Positions 45,090-53,630 of a stretch of DNA of 64,000 bases are shown here, in pieces. The position numbers were made by a program, and so were the translations under genes. The number at the start of each line of letters is the position of its first letter. Position 1 is the stretch's first letter. This DNA is from Aquimarina algicola (GTDB taxonomy: Bacteria; Bacteroidota; Bacteroidia; Flavobacteriales; Flavobacteriaceae). The notes beneath the pieces are model-generated. The model saw nothing but the letters and a program-made list of their open reading frames with translations. It had not been told where the DNA came from and made no database searches. The stretch is taken from the NCBI RefSeq assembly GCF_006443095.1, contig NZ_VFWZ01000008.1:233564-297563 (forward strand), in the 5' to 3' direction.

Positions 45090-46133
45090 CTATACAGCAA
45101 CGTGTATTGAGGGTTCAAGCAATTGGTTTAATACGTCTGGTTGTAGCAACTTGTCTAAGGTAAGTACCGGGATTTCGCATCTATTTTCAACTTCAGAAAC
45201 CAAAAGTGGGCTACCTGTAAATAAACCTCCTAGAGCAAATAGGCGTTTTCCAAAAATAGGAGACAAGAACTGCACACCTGTATTTACGGCTAAACTATCG
45301 CAACAAGATAGAATTACATGGTCAACAGTTTCTGTAAATAATGGATGTTCTAATAACATACTGGTTTCCTGTTGGTACAATCCATCGGCGATTTCTATAA
45401 CCACATAATCAGGATTTACATGAGCAACATCAGAAAGTAAACTTTCATACAAGTGCATTAATGTATCCAAATCGCACAAATAGGTAGATGGAAATCCAAA
45501 TTCTGAAAAATCGCTTACAGTGTCTGCTCCACAATCATAAGCTAACATTCTGTCTTTGTTAAATACGGTTCCTGTAAGTTTAATATAGGCTACTTTTGAT
45601 CCGGTAGCTTTTAGGCCACGACATAAGTAGGCAGCTGTAGTCGTTTTACCACTATCCATACTGGATCCCAGCGAAAGAATCGTTTTGAAATTTCTAATTT
45701 TTCCGGGATTGAACTTTGTTGCTTCTCTATGATGATATATACTATTAATCACCTTACCATCATGATCGGTTGCATATCCTACTAATTTTAATTTGGTTGG
45801 GCCTTTAACCAATAATTTATAGAACATAGAAACGACTTCGCCGGCAACACCTCCTTTACCTAGTAAGTCATATTCTTGCATATATTCCTTAGGAACATAT
45901 CCTTCAAATTGATTACTAGCGTAGCGGTTACCAAAAGATAACATGATGTGGTCACCTGCAAAAATATAACAGTTTCTTCCTTCATGATCTTGTATTGCAT
46001 TGAGTGAACCAATACTTACAACCTCGAAGATGGCTACGTCACCGGCAATAGGTTTATGTGTTTTTATATTGTTCTCATTAATGGTGTACTCAGTAATGTG
46101 CTTACAAATATTTGATTTTTTAATAGCTTTCAT
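45090..46133 (-). CDS. P-loop NTPase (DUF1611-like), head of sigma-linked operon
   Basis: The protein has 347 residues. The N-terminal region (about 1-145) is a beta-rich domain of unknown role. The C-terminal NTPase has the Walker A GSSMDSGKT (156-164) and a Walker B-like YVVIEIADGLYQQE. The layout recalls DUF1611/MobB-like NTPases, but the identity is uncertain. It is the first gene after the promoter TGTCACGTT-N15-TTATA (46172-46200) and is followed by the 152-residue protein, HTTM-DCC and ABC genes in the same direction. Confidence 0.7.
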   Translation of the reverse strand: MKAIKKSNICKHITEYTINENNIKTHKPIAGDVAIFEVVSIGSLNAIQDHEGRNCYIFAGDHIMLSFGNRYASNQFEGYVPKEYMQEYDLLGKGGVAGEVVSMFYKLLVKGPTKLKLVGYATDHDGKVINSIYHHREATKFNPGKIRNFKTILSLGSSMDSGKTTTAAYLCRGLKATGSKVAYIKLTGTVFNKDRMLAYDCGADTVSDFSEFGFPSTYLCDLDTLMHLYESLLSDVAHVNPDYVVIEIADGLYQQETSMLLEHPLFTETVDHVILSCCDSLAVNTGVQFLSPIFGKRLFALGGLFTGSPLLVSEVENRCEIPVLTLDKLLQPDVLNQLLEPSIHVAV

Positions 46134-46171
46134 AATGTATGATATTTTGTGTTTTTTAATATTGTTATTCT

Positions 46172-46200
46172 TATAAGAGGAGAAGAAGAATAACGTGACA
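46172..46200 (-). promoter_or_regulatory. ECF-type promoter of the NTPase operon
   Basis: Read on the minus strand: TGTCACGTT (46200-46192), 15 nt, TTATA (46176-46172). The start codon at 46133 is 38 nt beyond the TTATA box. The same two boxes with exactly the same 15-nt spacing stand in front of the subtilase and sigma genes. The form differs from the usual Bacteroidota housekeeping promoter (TTTG and TAxxTTTG). Confidence 0.75.
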
Positions 46201-46317
46201 CAATTTTTTTCTTTTTTTTCAAAATTTTTGAAAAGAAAGCTATTTATAGATGACCAAATATCTATTGCTAGTCCAATAGTTAAAGCTTGTGAATACTTTA
46301 TTTATGGTATATGACAG

Positions 46318-49197
46318 CTATTTTTGTCTTTTTCGAATACGTCGTAAGGGTCGTATCATAAAAAGCAAAAATAAGAGGATACCGGCAGAGACCAAACCAA
46401 TCCAGATAGAAGAATTTGTATATATTTTATGCGTGTCAATTTCGCCCAATAGGATGAAATTTGCCCAATAGTAAGGGTGTCTTTTATTGGGTTCTGAGTT
46501 GTTGAGGTAATTTAGTTTGGCCTCGTGTAGCGCTAAATCGGTAGCTTGAGCTGCATGGATATTTTCTAGAAAAGAAGTTGTTATTTTCAAAGAACTAGCC
46601 TCTGAGGCATTCCATAAACTGGATAGAATATTATGTGCACCTCCTAATAAAAAGGATTTACTCATTCCCAATACCCCTTCGCCATTATAAATTTTTCCAC
46701 TAGCAGAATGACAAGCACTTAGTAAAACCAGATTTGCATTTAATCGGTTGCTATACAGGTCTCTGGGAGCAAGTAAAAATTCTTGTTGTTCCTGTCGGTC
46801 ATCAAAAATAATACAGGATCTTTTTGGGTCATCTACATCTACAAGTCCATGCAAAGACAAGTGAATAATATCTGCTTTTGAACTATGCCGTAAAAAATTC
46901 TCTAGAGTAGCTTCTGTATCGATAAATGTTTTTCCATTGAAAATAGCAGCTCCCTGCTCTATTTCTTTTTGAGATAATGAAAGTTGAGCAAGGTTTTCGT
47001 CTCCAAAAAAGCGCTTACGTGCTTTTATTTTTTGAGTGAGGTCTTTACTATATTTAGAACCAAAGCCCATATAGGTATCTAATTTATCCCGATGTTGTTT
47101 TCGAAATAACAATGCAGTCGAGTAAGAGTAAGAAACTGCATAGTTTTCTATCAAAAACTGGTTAGGGTAATTTTTTTTATCTGTTAAGGCTTCAAAAGAC
47201 AGTTTATGCAATTCTCCATCAGGAATAATGCAGAGGCGATTGATTTTTTGTGTGGTTTTTGCTAAACCTTGTTGCAAAAGATTGTCAAAAATCAACTCAG
47301 AAAAAGGAACAGAGACTTCTGACTTAGGATCACGACATTGTGCCACAAAATCATGAAGCGCATTTTTGAGTTGGGCATCGCGAGCAATACGTATCGGAAA
47401 AAAATCATTTTTTGTAATCCAAAAACTATAAATGGTATGTGCTGAGCTAAAATATTCTACCACAGCCATATCATCGGGGAGAGACTTTTGTATATCTTCT
47501 ATATCTAATTGTTTGGTAAACGCATATTTTTCTTTAAAGTATGTAGGCTCTTTTTGCTCTATTTCTTTGATATAATTATCAAGGGCATATTGTGCTTTGC
47601 TATAGGTTTGTAGTAATGAATCCCGATTTTCTTCTATAGCTTCTGTGAGTAAGGCTTCTTGCATATGCATTTCTTGTCGCAATTCTTTTTCTTTGGCTAT
47701 CATATTTGCAGGAACATTAGATTGCAATGCGTTTACCTGATTGAGTTCGTATTGCAGTACGATGGCTTTGGTTCTCGAAGAGAAGAAATAAGCTTCTTTA
47801 AGATAAAAAGGGTCATCGGTAACTTGATAAAGCGTGAGTGCGTCTTCTACTGCTTGGTCATAATGCTCGAATTTTAGATTTAAAAAATCAAGTTTAGATT
47901 GTTCAAACTGAAAAGAAATCAAACTCTTATTGATCACAGAATCTATTTTGTGTTGTGTATAGAGGGCTTTTTTGAGGTATCCTATATCTCCTGAGGTTTT
48001 ATGTTGTGCCTTAAAAGTTTGTACTTTGAGTTCTATCAGACGAATCAAATGTTCATCATCAAGGGCTTTTGCTGTACGTATAATAGGTACATGATCTTGA
48101 TCAAAATCTACAATCGGAACCAGAATATCAAATGCCTTATTCAAGTATTGATTTGCTGTTGTAAGGTCTCCTTTTCGGATTAAAATATCACTTAAATTTT
48201 CATAAGCATGTACCAAGGATAATTTACTCTCTCCTTTTTCGACAATTTGTTTTCGTAATTCTAAGGATTTTAATAAATTATTTTCAGCGAGTTTAAATTT
48301 TTCTTCATCAGCATAGATTAAAGCCATGATTTCTAAAGCAATAGCGTAATAAAAAGGTTCGTTTTTATCATTTAACAATTTTAATGAATGGTTGATCATT
48401 TGCTTTGCATTATTATATTCTTGTAATCCTAGATATGTATTCCCTGCATTTAAATACACCCATGCCAGATTTAACTTGGAAATAGATGTAGGATAATTCG
48501 TGTTGATTAATAAAGCTTGGTTAATATACTTTTTAGCTTTTATATGATCTTTAAAGTCATTGTTCATTGCAATCAAATCATTATATGCTTGAAATTCTCT
48601 TTCTTTGCTCTCGGATTGTTTTTTATAGAGATTAGCCGCATTTTTGTAATACAATTCAGAACGAAAAGCATCGCTTAGATTCTGGTAAAATTTACCAATA
48701 CCATGATATTTAAGTGCTAATTGGGATAGGGGGTATTTTGGGTCATTTTCAAAAATATAAAGGGCTTGATCAATATAAGGTTTGGCAGCTTCCAGATCAT
48801 TTAAATATTGGTAACAGATACCGATATTATAAATGGTATTTGCTTTTTCTGAAGGGGGAACTTGCTCACAGTTTTTCCAAATGGGTACGACTTTGTCTTT
48901 AAAATAAAGGATAGCTTCTGTTTCCTGATTGAGTAAGTAGTGCGATACGCCTATTTTATGTAAGAGCTTCCCCTGGCGATAGCAATCTAATTGTTGATAA
49001 AGGGATTCAGTTTCAAGTTTCTTGATCAATTGTATATTTCTATCATATTGTTTTTGCTGTAAATTTTGATTGAGTTGCTCATAATGCCGTTCAAAAAAAT
49101 CATGGATATCTTGTTCTGATGTAGTTTCTGTTTGTGCAAAGAGTATCGCTCCAAAAAACAAGAGGAGATAACTGAGGGGGTATTGTATATGGGTCAT
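46318..49197 (-). CDS. TPR-CHAT (caspase-like) envelope protein
   Basis: The product has about 959 residues from MTHIQYPLS; an ATG five codons upstream gives 964. A signal peptide is followed by TPR repeats over about 60-430 (the YYKNAANLYKK and YANALE-type helices), a linker helix, then a CHAT domain. In the 964 numbering the His/Cys dyad is His788 (HLSLHG) and Cys834 (LLSACHSASG). A C-terminal transmembrane helix (about 936-954) with a basic tail follows. The TPR part probably lies outside the cytoplasm and may sense a partner. It stands alone between the subtilase terminator and the NTPase operon. Confidence 0.88.
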   Translation of the reverse strand: MTHIQYPLSYLLLFFGAILFAQTETTSEQDIHDFFERHYEQLNQNLQQKQYDRNIQLIKKLETESLYQQLDCYRQGKLLHKIGVSHYLLNQETEAILYFKDKVVPIWKNCEQVPPSEKANTIYNIGICYQYLNDLEAAKPYIDQALYIFENDPKYPLSQLALKYHGIGKFYQNLSDAFRSELYYKNAANLYKKQSESKEREFQAYNDLIAMNNDFKDHIKAKKYINQALLINTNYPTSISKLNLAWVYLNAGNTYLGLQEYNNAKQMINHSLKLLNDKNEPFYYAIALEIMALIYADEEKFKLAENNLLKSLELRKQIVEKGESKLSLVHAYENLSDILIRKGDLTTANQYLNKAFDILVPIVDFDQDHVPIIRTAKALDDEHLIRLIELKVQTFKAQHKTSGDIGYLKKALYTQHKIDSVINKSLISFQFEQSKLDFLNLKFEHYDQAVEDALTLYQVTDDPFYLKEAYFFSSRTKAIVLQYELNQVNALQSNVPANMIAKEKELRQEMHMQEALLTEAIEENRDSLLQTYSKAQYALDNYIKEIEQKEPTYFKEKYAFTKQLDIEDIQKSLPDDMAVVEYFSSAHTIYSFWITKNDFFPIRIARDAQLKNALHDFVAQCRDPKSEVSVPFSELIFDNLLQQGLAKTTQKINRLCIIPDGELHKLSFEALTDKKNYPNQFLIENYAVSYSYSTALLFRKQHRDKLDTYMGFGSKYSKDLTQKIKARKRFFGDENLAQLSLSQKEIEQGAAIFNGKTFIDTEATLENFLRHSSKADIIHLSLHGLVDVDDPKRSCIIFDDRQEQQEFLLAPRDLYSNRLNANLVLLSACHSASGKIYNGEGVLGMSKSFLLGGAHNILSSLWNASEASSLKITTSFLENIHAAQATDLALHEAKLNYLNNSEPNKRHPYYWANFILLGEIDTHKIYTNSSIWIGLVSAGILLFLLFMIRPLRRIRKRQK

Positions 49198-49447
49198 GAC
49201 GTGTGTTATCAACTTCGTATAACTAATATAGCAAATTGTTAAAATTGATCCCTCATGATTGTAGAAAACTTAAAAGAATTAGACTTAATTTATTTTTTTG
49301 TTAACATTTGATTAAAGTGTAACGTAGTTAGTAGTGAGTTTTTGAGTAATGAGTAGTGAGTAAAAAATATGAGTTTGAAGTATAGGGGTAAAAGTATGGG
49401 ATTAGAAGTACAGAGTAAAAAGTACGAAGTTAGAGGTAAAACTAATC

Positions 49448-49524
49448 CGTCATGCTGAACTCGATTCAGCATCGCATTAGAGCATCGAAAAATATCTGTG
49501 ATCCTGAATCAAGTTTGGGGTTAC
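49448..49524. repeat. REP-like palindromic unit (orientation 1)
   Basis: Two short palindromes in tandem: GTCATGCTGAACTCGATTC at the left and a decayed CCTGAATCAAGTTTGGGG at the right. Compared with the units at 51944 and 52093 it is in reverse-complement orientation. Outer ends read CGTCA... and ...TTAC, so the whole unit is itself an imperfect inverted repeat. Confidence 0.75.
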
Positions 49525-49614
49525 ATATTCGTTTTAAATTTTTACTTTCAATTTCAAAACTCAAGAACTCGTAACATAAATACCCACAATGAAGCATCCC
49601 GAACGTTAGAAAGG

Positions 49615-49757
49615 TTATATCCGTAAATATGGGAAGTAGTGCAAGCCTTGTATAGAGCGACGCATCCCGGTGTATGCGCTAGGATAACCATACATTGTGC
49701 GATTGCCATTGTTATCCACACGATAGTTAATCCACTCCGCATGGGAGGAGTTATTTT
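49615..49757 (-). pseudogene. Possible decayed gene fragment between REP-like units
   Basis: Between flanking stops, the minus strand reads a protein-like fragment of about 46 residues (HAEWINYRVDNNGNRTMYGY, then PSAYTGMRRSIQGLHYFPYL). A different frame of the same DNA has a 62-codon ATG frame, so only one can be real. The fragment has no start and lies between two REP-like units, consistent with the tail of a decayed gene. The family is not identified. Confidence 0.3.
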
Positions 49758-49768
49758 TGATTCATTGT

Positions 49769-49839
49769 TGTCAAACTGAGCTTGTCGAAGTTTTTCATCT
49801 TACCGTTTTCAAAGAGTCTTCGATAGGCTCAGACTGACA
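49769..49839. repeat. Second type of inverted-repeat unit
   Basis: Arms TGTCAAACTGAGCTTGTCGAAG-like (49769-49790) and CTTCGATAGGCTCAGACTGACA-like (49818-49839) are imperfect inverted repeats with a 27-nt spacer. The sequence differs from the CTGAACTTGATTCAGG units, so this is another family of intergenic palindrome. A fragment of it appears near 5890. Confidence 0.6.
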
Positions 49840-49894
49840 GTTCGTTAATTCTTTTATTCATAAAAATTATAGACATTCATCCTACTTATCTAAG

Positions 49895-49973
49895 CGTCAT
49901 GCTGAACTTGATTCAGCATCTCATTAGAGAATAAAAAGCATTTTGTGCAACCCTGAATTGAGTTCAGGGAGAC
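49895..49973. repeat. REP-like palindromic unit (orientation 1)
   Basis: CGTCATGCTGAACTTGATTC starts the left palindrome (49895), and CCCTGAATTGAGTTCAGGG (49951-49969) is the right one. This unit is well preserved and lies just downstream of the subtilase terminator. Confidence 0.8.
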
Positions 49974-50002
49974 AAAGAGATGTGTAATATTTACTCATAA
50001 AA

Positions 50003-50036
50003 AAAAGAGGTTAAATACTTTTAACCTCTTTTCTTT
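50003..50036 (-). terminator. Intrinsic terminator of the subtilase gene
   Basis: AAAAGAGGTTAAA (50003-50015) and TTTAACCTCTTTT (50020-50032) form a 13-bp stem with a 4-nt loop. On the minus strand, a T-rich tail follows. It lies about 35 nt after the subtilase stop and separates it from the CHAT gene. Confidence 0.8.
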
Positions 50037-50068
50037 TCAAACAAGACAGCTTAGGGGTATTCAAACAT

Positions 50069-51697
50069 TTATTTTTTAATAACCATTTGTGTTGTAGTAT
50101 GTCCGCCAATATCTATTTTGGCAAAATAAGTACCGGGGCGTAATTGTTGAGTAGCTGCCCAATTGATTACGGTGTTATCTTGCATGGTATTGAATTGATC
50201 TTGTAAGATTAATATACCTTGTTGATTATACATAGAAACAGTGACGTGTTGCCTATCTTTTTCTTTTATATCTATATCTAATTGTAGCGTTTCTCGAAAA
50301 GGATTGGGAAACAGTGTTGAGGTTGGGGTCTTTTGTACAGCTCCGGTGGTCGTTTTTGTAACAGAGGTACAAGCAGTTCCCAGTTGCGTAAAGGCAGCCG
50401 TAAAGTTGATCGCTCCGTTTGCTACTACTTTCTCAAATAAGTCAGATGAGGTGGTAGAAGTATTGATCAGCGCGCAACGGATTTGTTGTTGATCAAATTG
50501 TTGTTGGTGAGTGGCTAGTATTGTAGCCATTGCAGTAACATTTGCAGTAGCAAAAGAAGTTCCTGTTTGATATCCCATACCTCCTGTCATGATAGGACCG
50601 GGTATATTTTCTCCGAGTATTGCAACATCTACACTACGTTGCCCAAAACTACTGAAGGGGCTAAGTTTACCATTACAATCGGCAGAAGCTACAGATAGGA
50701 TGTTGTTGTTGGGATAAGATGCGGGAAAAGAAATGATGGCATCCGTGTCATTATTCTCATTAGTATTACCGGCAGCAGCAATCACCAATGCTCCCATTTG
50801 CTCAGCATAATCTATCGCTATTTTTAGCGGTTTGCCATTAGGATTTTCATTGATATTTTGATAACTAAAACTAAGATTTAGGATATCAGCTCCTTCATTA
50901 ACGGCATCCAGGATCGCAGGAATCAAATTGGATACAAAACCACGCCCCATATCATCATGTGTTTTTCTGATATCAAAAGTAATATTGGCAAGCCCTCCTT
51001 GCTGACTTAATAGATGGTGAATGACTCCGGCAATATGCGTACCATGACCATTACCATCTTCGGGAATGGTATCATCATCAATATAATCATATCCTGTATA
51101 GTTTTGGATATTAAATGAATATCCATTGGGATTGGTTGGTTGAGGAGTGAATCCAGTATCAAAGACAGAGATTTTTATAGGAGCAGTGCCCAAAGGTTGT
51201 TGTGGGATGATATCTTGAAAACAAGATAATGGAAAATTACCTGGAGGATTTCGATCAATAGATCCGGTATTAAAGTTAGCACTATTAATTTCTGTTTTAC
51301 CTTGAGCATTCATAGCTTGTCCATCAATATTGGTTACCGTTTGCCCTTGTGCGGTGATATATGGGAATGCTATGGTGTTCCATAATCTGAGGTTGATTTC
51401 TTCTCGATACCAGATTTCTTCAGAATTAAGTTCTTCTAATAAACGGTTAACTTCTTGCTGACTAATGCCCGGTGCTAATTTTACAAAATATAAAGAAGGG
51501 TGTTTGATTACTTCGTCTTCTTCATCTTCGTCTTCATCGTCTTCATCATCGTCATCGTCGTCATCATCATCATCGTCTTTGGAGATATTTGTGGGCTGGG
51601 GTGATGCATTTGTGTTGCCGGTATTTTGTTGCCCTGTTACCGGTAGCTGAAACAGTAAACAAAGAATTACGATAGCTATGCTTTTTAATGTTTTCAT
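50069..51697 (-). CDS. Secreted S8 subtilase with acidic tract and T9SS sorting domain
   Basis: The protein has 542 residues from MKTLKSIAIVILC; a longer frame from 51799 has no signal at its start. A signal peptide (1-22) is followed by an acidic tract of almost only Asp and Glu (41-62). A prodomain-like region precedes the S8 domain with Asp180 (VFDTG), His218 (GHGTHIAG), oxyanion Asn311 (AAAGN) and Ser381 (TGTSFATAN). The C-terminus (LFPNPFRETL to TQMVIKK) is a type A T9SS sorting domain, so it is exported and probably surface-bound. Its promoter matches the sigma gene's. Confidence 0.92.
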   Translation of the reverse strand: MKTLKSIAIVILCLLFQLPVTGQQNTGNTNASPQPTNISKDDDDDDDDDDDEDDEDEDEEDEVIKHPSLYFVKLAPGISQQEVNRLLEELNSEEIWYREEINLRLWNTIAFPYITAQGQTVTNIDGQAMNAQGKTEINSANFNTGSIDRNPPGNFPLSCFQDIIPQQPLGTAPIKISVFDTGFTPQPTNPNGYSFNIQNYTGYDYIDDDTIPEDGNGHGTHIAGVIHHLLSQQGGLANITFDIRKTHDDMGRGFVSNLIPAILDAVNEGADILNLSFSYQNINENPNGKPLKIAIDYAEQMGALVIAAAGNTNENNDTDAIISFPASYPNNNILSVASADCNGKLSPFSSFGQRSVDVAILGENIPGPIMTGGMGYQTGTSFATANVTAMATILATHQQQFDQQQIRCALINTSTTSSDLFEKVVANGAINFTAAFTQLGTACTSVTKTTTGAVQKTPTSTLFPNPFRETLQLDIDIKEKDRQHVTVSMYNQQGILILQDQFNTMQDNTVINWAATQQLRPGTYFAKIDIGGHTTTQMVIKK

Positions 51698-51769
51698 ATT
51701 CAAGTGGATTATGTTGTTAAATGAAATGTGTTTTTTAAAATGATAATGTTTTACTTTTTTGTTTTTCTG

Positions 51770-51798
51770 TATAAGTACTAAAGATGGAAAACGTGACA
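51770..51798 (-). promoter_or_regulatory. ECF-type promoter of the subtilase gene
   Basis: Read on the minus strand: TGTCACGTT (51798-51790), 15 nt, TTATA (51774-51770). The match extends to TGTCACGTTTT and TTATACA, identical to those of the sigma gene. The chosen start codon lies 72 nt beyond TTATA, which also argues against the longer frame starting at 51799. Confidence 0.8.
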
Positions 51799-51943
51799 TT
51801 CTTTGTGTACTTTTTTATTATTAACAGCTCAAAAATTGATTACCCTACCAAAAATGTGTGAAAAATTTATAGTATATGTTTACCTAGGAGTAGAGCCATA
51901 TTTAGCATGAAGGTTTGAGAGGAGAGTAATTTATAATACACTT

Positions 51944-52025
51944 CGTCACCCTGAACTTGATTCAGGTTCACATATACTGGTTTTTTGATGCACTAGTGGG
52001 ATGCTGAATCGAGTTCAGCATGACG
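51944..52025. repeat. REP-like palindromic unit (orientation 2)
   Basis: This 82-nt unit has the palindromes CCTGAACTTGATTCAGG (left) and GCTGAATCGAGTTCAGC (right). The ends (CGTCA and TGACG) pair, so the whole unit is an imperfect inverted repeat. It is followed by two more copies at 52093 and 52208. Confidence 0.85.
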
Positions 52026-52092
52026 GCAGTTAAGAAATAGCTTTGAGTTCTTAAATTTTGATCATTTCTGAGTAAAAAATTATAATACGTAT

Positions 52093-52174
52093 CGTCACCC
52101 TGAACTTGATTCAGGTTCACATATACTGATTTTTTGATGTTCTAGTGAGATGCTGAATCTAGTTCAGCATGACG
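52093..52174. repeat. REP-like palindromic unit (orientation 2)
   Basis: An 82-nt copy nearly identical to the unit at 51944. The preceding TTATAATAC is also shared, so the repeated DNA extends somewhat outside the palindromes. Confidence 0.85.
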
Positions 52175-52207
52175 AAGCATATAGTATTACTTCGAGATAT
52201 ATCCGTC

Positions 52208-52280
52208 CGTCACCCTGAACTTAATTCAGGGGCGCATATACTGGTTTTTTAATGTTCTAGTGGGATGTTGAATCGAGTTC
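52208..52280. repeat. REP-like unit (orientation 2), truncated
   Basis: The third copy is intact up to GATGTTGAATCGAGTTC and then loses the last CAGCATGACG. The remaining 5' part is similar to the others. No further copy is visible beyond it. Confidence 0.75.
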
Positions 52281-52370
52281 TTTATTTATATTCAGCGTTC
52301 TAAATTTCTAACTTTTAACTTTGTACTTCTAACTTTACATATGTGATGTAGTGAATTTTATATAGTAGTT

Positions 52371-53057
52371 TTATTCTTCATTCATTTCTTTTAATAATTC
52401 TTGTGCTTTTTTATAATTCCAATCAGTCGGTTTAATCTGTTGTAATTGTTGTTTTGCTTTTTTGGTTTTTTTGCTCAACACATAAGCTAAGGACTGATAC
52501 CAACGGATTTCTTGCTCGTATTTTGGATTGGTTTTAATACTGTTGTTAAATTGTGCAATGGCTCCTCTATAATCTTTACTCAATAATAAAGATAAACCGT
52601 GATAATATAAGTCTTCTTCATTTGGGGATTCTAGTTTTTGAAAATACGTAGCAGCTGTCACATATTTTTTTGCATTAAATTCTTGTATGGCTGTAACTCT
52701 GGTTTTATCTTCTGTTATCGTTCCTTTAGACACTCCGGGATGCAATATCTCTTGTTCTTCGAGATAATTTTGTGCTAAGGTATTAGGAGCTACAGGAGCA
52801 TTGTATAGTACTTGTAGTGTAACTATTAGTGTGATGCAAGCTGCAGCAGCCAAAAACATTTTTATATAGGTAGATGATTTGCTTTTCTTTTGGGGTTCGG
52901 GCTCATGAGTAGCGATATCATGCTCCTCACGAAGCATTTCTTGCCATCGTACCTTTAGATCGTTATCCAACTTTTTTGCCAAAAACTGTTCTAGGATTTT
53001 ATCTTCTTCTTCTGGCGAGATGTTTGGATCTAAGAGATTATTAATGTTGTCTTTCAT
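52371..53057 (-). CDS. Single-pass TPR protein, anti-sigma-like topology
   Basis: The protein has 228 residues. An N-terminal helical cytoplasmic part (about 1-62, LLDPNISPEEEDKILEQFL) is followed by one transmembrane helix (65-85) and a C-terminal outside part of TPR-like helices (about 120-228, TAATYFQKLESPNEEDLYYHG). It is immediately downstream of the sigma gene (21-nt gap). A cytoplasmic N-terminus, one TM and a sensory outside domain is the typical anti-sigma plan, but no ZAS zinc motif is seen. Role as anti-sigma is inferred. Confidence 0.7.
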   Translation of the reverse strand: MKDNINNLLDPNISPEEEDKILEQFLAKKLDNDLKVRWQEMLREEHDIATHEPEPQKKSKSSTYIKMFLAAAACITLIVTLQVLYNAPVAPNTLAQNYLEEQEILHPGVSKGTITEDKTRVTAIQEFNAKKYVTAATYFQKLESPNEEDLYYHGLSLLLSKDYRGAIAQFNNSIKTNPKYEQEIRWYQSLAYVLSKKTKKAKQQLQQIKPTDWNYKKAQELLKEMNEE

Positions 53058-53078
53058 TTTGTATTGTAATAAATATTG

Positions 53079-53630
53079 CTAATAATTTTGAGCAAATTGC
53101 TCTTTTAATTGTTTGATGCAACGTTCTTTTTGTTTTCTGATTGTTGCAGGGCTCTTTTGGATTTCTTCTGCAATTTCTGTCAACTTCATTTTACCATAAA
53201 AATGCCAGGTTAATAGTTGTTTACAGGATTCACCTAATGACTCCCAGGCACTTGATAGTTTCGTAAACGCTTCTGATGGTATTGTATCAGTTTCTTCTTT
53301 TTGCGCCAGATACGCAATACCATCGATGTCTGTAGTTGCCTTTTTCTGATTTTTTAACCACATCTGAGAGGCCATTTTGGTAAATAGAAAACGCAAATTT
53401 CCATATTTTAATTTTCCATCTACAAATCGTGTTCTGAATTCAAGCAATGCATCCATGGTAGCATCGTATGCATCTTCATAACTTGATTTATATTCTCTAC
53501 ATAAATATTTCAACGTTTCTCCAAATTGTTTCAAAAATACTTGCTCAAAAAATTGAGTGTCATTTTTTTGCAAATCAGCTACTAGTTTGTTAAACGATGT
53601 TTCCGTTAATCCAAAATTTTTGTGTTCCAT
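53079..53630 (-). CDS. ECF-like sigma-70 factor
   Basis: The protein has 183 residues. Region 2 lies at about 20-95 (LKYLCREYKSSYEDAYDATM; FLFTKMASQMWL). Region 4 at about 125-180 has the HTH MKLTEIAEEIQKSPATIRKQKERCIKQL. No region 1 or 3 and no fused domain is seen, so it is a minimal extracytoplasmic-function type factor. It reads into the TPR/TM protein. Its promoter carries TGTCACGTT-N15-TTATA, shared with subtilase and NTPase genes, consistent with autoregulation. Confidence 0.85.
   Translation of the reverse strand: MEHKNFGLTETSFNKLVADLQKNDTQFFEQVFLKQFGETLKYLCREYKSSYEDAYDATMDALLEFRTRFVDGKLKYGNLRFLFTKMASQMWLKNQKKATTDIDGIAYLAQKEETDTIPSEAFTKLSSAWESLGESCKQLLTWHFYGKMKLTEIAEEIQKSPATIRKQKERCIKQLKEQFAQNY

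Noticed and set aside
46318..49197. A Craspase-like type III-E CRISPR system
   Set aside because: No gRAMP (Cas7-11), Csx30/31 or CRISPR repeats exist in the window, and the CHAT protein here has a signal peptide and C-terminal membrane helix.
49216..49222. TTATACG before the CHAT gene as a fourth ECF promoter
   Set aside because: There is no TGTCACGTT-like box at the expected distance, so CHAT cannot be placed in the regulon by sequence.
49554..49742. A 62-codon minus-strand ATG frame
   Set aside because: The other frame of the same DNA looks more protein-like; the ATG frame has mixed Cys/Trp/hydrophobic composition typical of a shadow.
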